Source of the DNA: Marimicrobium sp913061115
Lineage (GTDB): Bacteria > Pseudomonadota > Gammaproteobacteria > Pseudomonadales > Halieaceae
Assembly: GCF_047729875.1 (NCBI RefSeq)
Contig: NZ_CP159826.1
Location: 1,302,001-1,366,000 of the forward strand
Direction: 5' to 3'
DNA: 64,000 nucleotides
The notes under the pieces are model-generated. The model saw only the letters and a list, made by a program, of their open reading frames with translations. It was not told where the DNA came from and searched no databases. A program made the position numbers and the translations under genes. This document shows, piece after piece, positions 59,754 through 64,000 of the stretch (position 1 is the stretch's first letter; every line of letters begins with the position of its first letter).

Positions 59754-60659
59754 ATGAACGTGAGTGATTACGCGTCGCCTGAAGACGTGGCGTATTTTAC
59801 CACCAGAAGCGACTGGCAAGGCTGGCGTCTGGTACTGGGTAATTGGTTATTTATCGCTGCCATCTTTGCTGTCGTCGCGGCCTGGCCCAACCCCATAACG
59901 ATAGTATTGGCAGTGATCCTTTTGGCTAGCAGGCAAATGGGCTTGTCTGTGATGATGCATGATTGTGGTCATCGAAGCCTATTTCGTTCTAAGCGCCTCA
60001 ACGCTGTTGTCGGTCAGTGGCTCTGCGCCCTTCCGGTGATGAGCGATCAGCCCTCATATGCGCGAGGTCACCTAGAGCATCATGCTAAGTCCGGCAGCAT
60101 CGCTGACCCAGACCTGTCAAACTATCAGGCGTACCCGGTGTCGCGGGCAAGCTTTAAACGCAAGGTTATCCGCGACCTTAGCGGCCAAACTGGCTTCAAG
60201 TTGATGTCATCTATCGTTCACGGTGCTGCGGGCGCGCTATCCAAGGAAAAGCGCGCATCGGCACTGCCTTTCGTAAAGCAGTTGCTAGTGCAACTGGTGT
60301 TGTTTGCGATCCTGGCGGCCTGCGGTATCGGCTGGACTTTTTTGCTATGGGCGGTGGCCTATATGACGGTATTTATGTTGATTATTCGCATACGTCAGGT
60401 TGCTGAGCATGCCGCTGTGCCCGATTTATTCGATCTAGATACCCGTATGAATACTCGCACTGTTGATGCACCCTGGTGGCAGCGCATGATTTTCGCGCCT
60501 TGTGGCGTTAACTACCACCTAGAACACCACTTTATGGCCAGTGTGCCCAGCTACAAATTGCGTGAGTTGCGAGAGCATCTGCGCAGTCGCCATGCACTGG
60601 ATGGCGTTCCGCAGTTTGATGGCTACGGTGCGGTGCTGCGCCAAGCCGTGACTGCCTGA
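59754..60659 (+). CDS. Membrane fatty acid desaturase/hydroxylase family protein
   Basis: The 301-residue protein has four membrane helices and three histidine boxes for a di-iron site: His69-Asp-Cys-Gly-His73, HLEHH with His106, His109 and His110, and YHLEHH with His255, His258 and His259. GHRSLFRSKRLN and a RIRQVAEHA segment are typical of the family. It introduces a double bond or hydroxyl group into a lipid or lipid-like ring. An AGGGGGGT ribosome binding site lies just before the ATG. Function in acyl-lipid or terpenoid metabolism is open. Confidence 0.9.
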   Translation: MNVSDYASPEDVAYFTTRSDWQGWRLVLGNWLFIAAIFAVVAAWPNPITIVLAVILLASRQMGLSVMMHDCGHRSLFRSKRLNAVVGQWLCALPVMSDQPSYARGHLEHHAKSGSIADPDLSNYQAYPVSRASFKRKVIRDLSGQTGFKLMSSIVHGAAGALSKEKRASALPFVKQLLVQLVLFAILAACGIGWTFLLWAVAYMTVFMLIIRIRQVAEHAAVPDLFDLDTRMNTRTVDAPWWQRMIFAPCGVNYHLEHHFMASVPSYKLRELREHLRSRHALDGVPQFDGYGAVLRQAVTA

Positions 60660-60749
60660 CTAATCCCCACGTATAACCACCGTAAGTGCAAAGTGGTCGA
60701 ATGCGGCTCGGTTTTTGTGCATGAATGAAGGGTAAGCCTAGGGGCCTAT

Positions 60750-61256
60750 CTATTGTTTATGCTGTGCTTTATATATTTTTAGAGTGGCAGGCGTTGTGGG
60801 TTCTTCGCGTTCATAATAGAGCTTCATCGAAACTGCGACATCGGCAATAGTCGACTGCACAAATTTTGCCATTCTCGCTCCCAGCCAGTCTCCCACTGCG
60901 CCCCACGGCATCTCGTAAATGAGTGTGGTAGAAAGCTCGGTTTGTCCTGATCCGGAATCTGTTAGTGCGTAGCGAAACCATGCATTTTTAAAAGGAGGAG
61001 CAGGTTTTTCACCTTTGTGTAGGCGTATCAAAAATCCTTTTCCATCCTGCCATTCCTCCACTGTTTCTTGGATATAGCTACTCTTGTTGCGGTACACGTA
61101 ACGACTGGCGCCAATACCTTGTAATTGTTCGCTTACGATTTCTGTTTTGACAATGCCAGGGACATAATTATGTGCAAGAGATATGTCTTTGAGCTTCTCC
61201 CACGCCGCAAAAAGCGGAATATCGATAAGCACTTTTGCATTTACTTCCTGAGTCAT
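60750..61256 (-). CDS. SRPBCC (START-like) ligand-binding protein
   Basis: A 168-residue protein with the polyketide-cyclase/SRPBCC layout: AKVLIDIPLFAAWEKLKDISLAHNYVPGI, a curved sheet with YVYRNKSSYIQETVEEWQDG, and a long C-terminal helix (ARMAKFVQSTIADVAVSMKLYYE). It binds a hydrophobic small molecule; some members are cyclases. An AAGGGAG site precedes the ATG. It is convergent with the desaturase gene (91-base gap) and divergent from the SDR at 61507. Confidence 0.82.
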   Translation of the reverse strand: MTQEVNAKVLIDIPLFAAWEKLKDISLAHNYVPGIVKTEIVSEQLQGIGASRYVYRNKSSYIQETVEEWQDGKGFLIRLHKGEKPAPPFKNAWFRYALTDSGSGQTELSTTLIYEMPWGAVGDWLGARMAKFVQSTIADVAVSMKLYYEREEPTTPATLKIYKAQHKQ

Positions 61257-61506
61257 TTGTTTCTCCCTTTGTTACCGGCTGTGGTGTAGCCCACACCGTT
61301 GAGACATTTAGGATAGTTTGTTTTCGGAGTCTTTCTCTGCCGATAGCGTTATCGTGCCATTTTTTCATGATTGGGCCTTATCGAGAAAGTATGGAAATGT
61401 TACCGTTGTGGAGAGACAATGAAAAGCTCACCTCCGCACCGTCTGATAAAGTCTCTTGCATCAAGTGCAGATTATAAAACATTTTCTAAAGGCATTGGAG
61501 CCAGGT

Positions 61507-62331
61507 ATGAGCAAGTTTGAGAATCAATGTGTGGTAGTTACCGGTGGCGCCAGTGGTATCGGAGAAGCGACCGTCCGGGCAATTATAAACGAAGGAGGCA
61601 GTGTGCTGATTGCGGACTTACAGGAGGAGCGTGGCCAGGCTCTCGTGTCTGAGTTGGGTTCACGTGCCGCTTTTCACTTCACCGATGTGACGCGAGAGGA
61701 TGATATCGTAGGCGCCATTGCCTTGGCTCAGAATGAGTTCGGCCCTTTGACCGGCATGGTGAACAATGCCGGCGTTGTCGGTGCCATCGGCTCGATCATG
61801 GATACCAGTGCAGAAGACTTTGACCACACGATGGCTATTCTGTCCCGCGCTGTGTTCTTGGGCATCAAGCATGCTGCCAAGGCGATGCAGCCGCAAGGCA
61901 GGGGTGCGATTGTGTCTCTGGCAAGTACCGCAGGTGTCGTGGGTGGACTTGGACCGCATGTGTATACGATGGCTAAGCACGGTGTCGTTGGGCTTACCAA
62001 GTCCGCTGCCTGTGAGTTGGCCAGAATAGGTATTCGGGTCAATGCGGTGGCGCCTGGCGGCACGGTGACACCGATGACTAGTGCGCTGGGTGATAATAAC
62101 CCTGAAACGACAGCTAAGTTCATAGCGGATTCCTCACCCCTGGGGTTTGCGTGTATGCCACAGGATATTGCCAATGCCATTCTGTTTTTGCTGAGTGAAG
62201 ACGCTCGCTATATGACAGGACACACGATGGTCATTGATGCGGGTGAAACAACAGGCGCTGCGCCGCCACCCTTCTTTTCTGTCGATGCGGATATTTTGCT
62301 TCACGCCGGAAAGCGCGGCCTCGACCAGTAA
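61507..62331 (+). CDS. Classical SDR family oxidoreductase
   Basis: The ATG at 61507 gives a normal length of 274 residues; an open frame to 61456 lacks a good start. TGGASGIG at residues 11-18, NNAGVVGAIGS, the Ser in LASTAGV and YTMAKHG with Tyr-x3-Lys. LIADLQ favours NAD(H). It resembles bacterial hydroxysteroid and cyclic-alcohol dehydrogenases; the substrate is not known. Confidence 0.9.
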   Translation: MSKFENQCVVVTGGASGIGEATVRAIINEGGSVLIADLQEERGQALVSELGSRAAFHFTDVTREDDIVGAIALAQNEFGPLTGMVNNAGVVGAIGSIMDTSAEDFDHTMAILSRAVFLGIKHAAKAMQPQGRGAIVSLASTAGVVGGLGPHVYTMAKHGVVGLTKSAACELARIGIRVNAVAPGGTVTPMTSALGDNNPETTAKFIADSSPLGFACMPQDIANAILFLLSEDARYMTGHTMVIDAGETTGAAPPPFFSVDADILLHAGKRGLDQ

Positions 62332-62403
62332 GTTAGGTGGCTGGGGCCATACCCCTTGTCCGAGTTGCGACACGATCCCGATTGCCACAAAGGATGTTGA
62401 TTG

Positions 62404-63240
62404 ATGCTTAGCTATCGCCATGCATTTCACGCGGGTAACCATGCCGACGTCTTGAAACACCTGGTTGAGGTATTGATACTGCAGTATTTGGTGCAAAAGA
62501 GAGATAAGCCCTTACGGTATATTGATACCCATGCTGGGCCGGGTGTTGTTGCTTTGCGAACGTCTTTTGCCAGTAAAAATCGAGAGTTTGACTCGGGCAT
62601 CGCTCGCCTGTGGGGGCGTAGTGACCTGCCGCCGCCATTGGAACATTATGTCAATATGGTGCGCAGCTTTAACCCCTCAAGTGAGCTCTTACATTATCCC
62701 GGATCACCGGCTATCGCAGCGAGTATTTTGGGTGCGGCTCATCGCCTGCAATTGTTTGAGTTACATCCCGACGATGTCTCGAGGCTGGACGACTGGGTTG
62801 GCCGCGATCGACGTATCAAAGTACAGCAGGCCGATGGATTTTCGGCATTAAAGGCAATTCTTCCGCCTCCGGAAAGGCGCGCACTTGTACTGATCGATCC
62901 ACCTTATGAGGTAAAGACTGATTACGACACCGCAATTGCTGCCTTGGAGGTCGGCTGTAAAAAGTTTGCGACAGGCGTTTACGCTCTGTGGTACCCGTTG
63001 CTGGACCGCGATGATGTGTCGGTCTTTGTAGAAAGATTGAAGATGATGCCGGTAAAATCGCTATTGGTCGAATTCCCGGTGCAGTCTTTGACAGGTGAAG
63101 GCATGCGCGGAAGTGGCATGTTCATTGTGAACCCCCCCTGGATATTGCAGCAGCAGCTAGAAAATTGCCTGCCATACTTACAGGCAGTGCTGGCGGAATC
63201 CGGCGCGCCGCTGTGGAGCATGCGCAGTCACGGTGAATAA
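62404..63240 (+). CDS. rlmJ: 23S rRNA (adenine(2030)-N6)-methyltransferase RlmJ
   Basis: The 278-residue protein starts MLSYRHAFHAGNHADVLKH, the RlmJ hallmark, from the ATG at 62404 with AAAGGA upstream. IDTHAGPG follows, and the catalytic N6-MTase motif is LVLIDPPYEV. RlmJ methylates A2030 of 23S rRNA and is typical of gammaproteobacteria. It is a housekeeping gene, suggesting that this end of the window is core genome. Length matches the E. coli protein. Confidence 0.95.
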   Translation: MLSYRHAFHAGNHADVLKHLVEVLILQYLVQKRDKPLRYIDTHAGPGVVALRTSFASKNREFDSGIARLWGRSDLPPPLEHYVNMVRSFNPSSELLHYPGSPAIAASILGAAHRLQLFELHPDDVSRLDDWVGRDRRIKVQQADGFSALKAILPPPERRALVLIDPPYEVKTDYDTAIAALEVGCKKFATGVYALWYPLLDRDDVSVFVERLKMMPVKSLLVEFPVQSLTGEGMRGSGMFIVNPPWILQQQLENCLPYLQAVLAESGAPLWSMRSHGE

Positions 63241-63263
63241 AGATCTCTTCACCCTGTCAGTGA

Positions 63264-64000
63264 TCAGCTCGCGAGCAGCGTCGCCTCAAGCGCCTCGACG
63301 AACTGAGTGCGAAAAGCACGGTCATTTTTTTCATACCATGTTCTGGCATTTTGGCCCAATGCTTGCATCGACGATTGGTCCATTTGAATAATCTGTTCTA
63401 TTTTTCTCTCAAGGTCTTCCGTGTCTACATAATAGTTGACACCCGCTCGCTGCTGGCGTGTCTTGTTGTGTGCGACAAGAATGCCCCGGTCGCGTGTAAT
63501 CAATTCGTTCATCGGGGGCGCATCCGTAGTAAGAGTAACAGCACCGCAGCTCATGGCTTCGGCAATGCAATGTCCGAACCCTTCTGCTTCAGAGGGGCAT
63601 AGGTGCACAGAGTAGGTGTTTTGTAGCCGCCGCAGGCTGTCATTATCCAGACACTCAAGCACATGTTTTATGTTTGGTGCGTGAATTAATTTAACCCTCG
63701 ACTGACTATAGGTTTTTGGGCTCTGTACCACGGTTAAAAGCGGCCATTCAGGGTGTCGCAGCCACAAGTCAGTCAGAGGCTTAGTACCTTTTTGCCAGCT
63801 GCGGCCCGCTAAATGCAGGAATCCGACCTGCTTTTCTCCAGAGGATATCGTATCGAGGCGGTCGTCACTGGTGAAACTGATAAAACGCGTTGGGCGCCCT
63901 AAGACTTCAAATGCGCTCTGCCCACTTTGGGTTTTGCAAAAAACGCTATCGATTCTTTCTAGATGCCGATATTGCGATTTTCTAAACCATTCTGGGTTGG
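63264..64000 (-). CDS. Glycosyltransferase (GT4/group 1 like), 5' end cut by window
   Basis: The reverse strand is open from the stop codon at 63264 to the end of the window; I translated the last 230 bases by hand. It reads FLHLAGRSWQKGTKPLTDLW, where a GT-B glycosyltransferase begins its donor domain, and further on HLCPSEAEGFGHCIAEAMSCG with the Glu of the EAEGFG motif and TTDAPPMNELITRDRG. These are GT4-type donor-binding elements. The N-terminal half lies outside the window. It probably adds a sugar to an envelope glycan. Confidence 0.82.
   Translation of the reverse strand, partial: NPEWFRKSQYRHLERIDSVFCKTQSGQSAFEVLGRPTRFISFTSDDRLDTISSGEKQVGFLHLAGRSWQKGTKPLTDLWLRHPEWPLLTVVQSPKTYSQSRVKLIHAPNIKHVLECLDNDSLRRLQNTYSVHLCPSEAEGFGHCIAEAMSCGAVTLTTDAPPMNELITRDRGILVAHNKTRQQRAGVNYYVDTEDLERKIEQIIQMDQSSMQALGQNARTWYEKNDRAFRTQFVEALEATLLAS

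Overview
This 64 kb window looks like a chromosomal segment of a free-living, probably marine, gammaproteobacterium, perhaps of the Halieaceae/Spongiibacteraceae type. The assignment rests on RlmJ, MlaA, a CspA-type cold-shock protein, a DUF748 envelope protein and many catabolic acyl-CoA and short-chain dehydrogenase genes; it is an inference, since no rRNA or other decisive marker is present. I found no tRNA, rRNA, CRISPR array, integrase, transposase or complete mobile element.

Layout. 1-10.6 kb: a luciferase-like flavin oxidoreductase cut by the window edge, a DUF748 envelope protein, a cytoplasmic molybdopterin oxidoreductase, a very large lipoprotein with a PHP-type metallohydrolase domain, and an alpha/beta hydrolase. 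10.6-18.4 kb: a decayed MAPEG gene, an acyltransferase-3 membrane protein, a translationally coupled trio (exported serine hydrolase, MlaA lipoprotein, periplasmic ABC-type binding protein), an acyl-CoA carboxylase carboxyltransferase and a crotonase. 18.4-23.1 kb: a small SutA-like protein, CspA, then a KshA-like Rieske oxygenase overlapping a KstD-like steroid dehydrogenase, divergent from a zinc alcohol dehydrogenase. 23.1-27.1 kb: two tandem exported proteins that share a fibronectin-like module, a VPT-type C-terminal sorting tail and the terminator, but carry different N-terminal repeat domains (NHL-like propeller versus BspA-type leucine-rich repeats). 27.3-36.6 kb: several SDRs, a thioredoxin-fold protein, a methyltransferase, an SLC13 permease, a TIGR03857-like LLM oxidoreductase and a putative porin. 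37-44.3 kb: a surface-glycan or lipid-modification island (GT2, B12/radical SAM, two methyltransferases, a GT39-like membrane protein, GtrA).

44.4-62.3 kb is a dense lipid/steroid catabolic region: crotonase-SDR, cupin-P450-SDR, a Hsd4A/ChsB1-like SDR with a FadA5-like thiolase, and a MaoC hydratase. These are followed by a close counterpart of the mycobacterial igr operon (acyl-CoA dehydrogenase, ChsH2-like MaoC-DUF35, ChsH1-like MaoC, Ltp2-like aldolase). That operon diverges from a TetR regulator and the second acyl-CoA dehydrogenase half. An Old Yellow Enzyme homologue, an extended SDR, a desaturase, an SRPBCC protein and another SDR follow. A 12-base motif is shared between the tetR/acd intergenic region and the start of the OYE unit, suggesting a small regulon. 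RlmJ and a truncated glycosyltransferase end the window.

Taken together, KshA and KstD (nucleus opening) plus the igr-like set and the ChsB1/FadA5-like pair (side-chain shortening) suggest that the organism degrades sterols, bile acids or similar polycyclic isoprenoids. No KshB reductase and no meta-cleavage genes (HsaC type) are visible here, so the pathway must be completed elsewhere.
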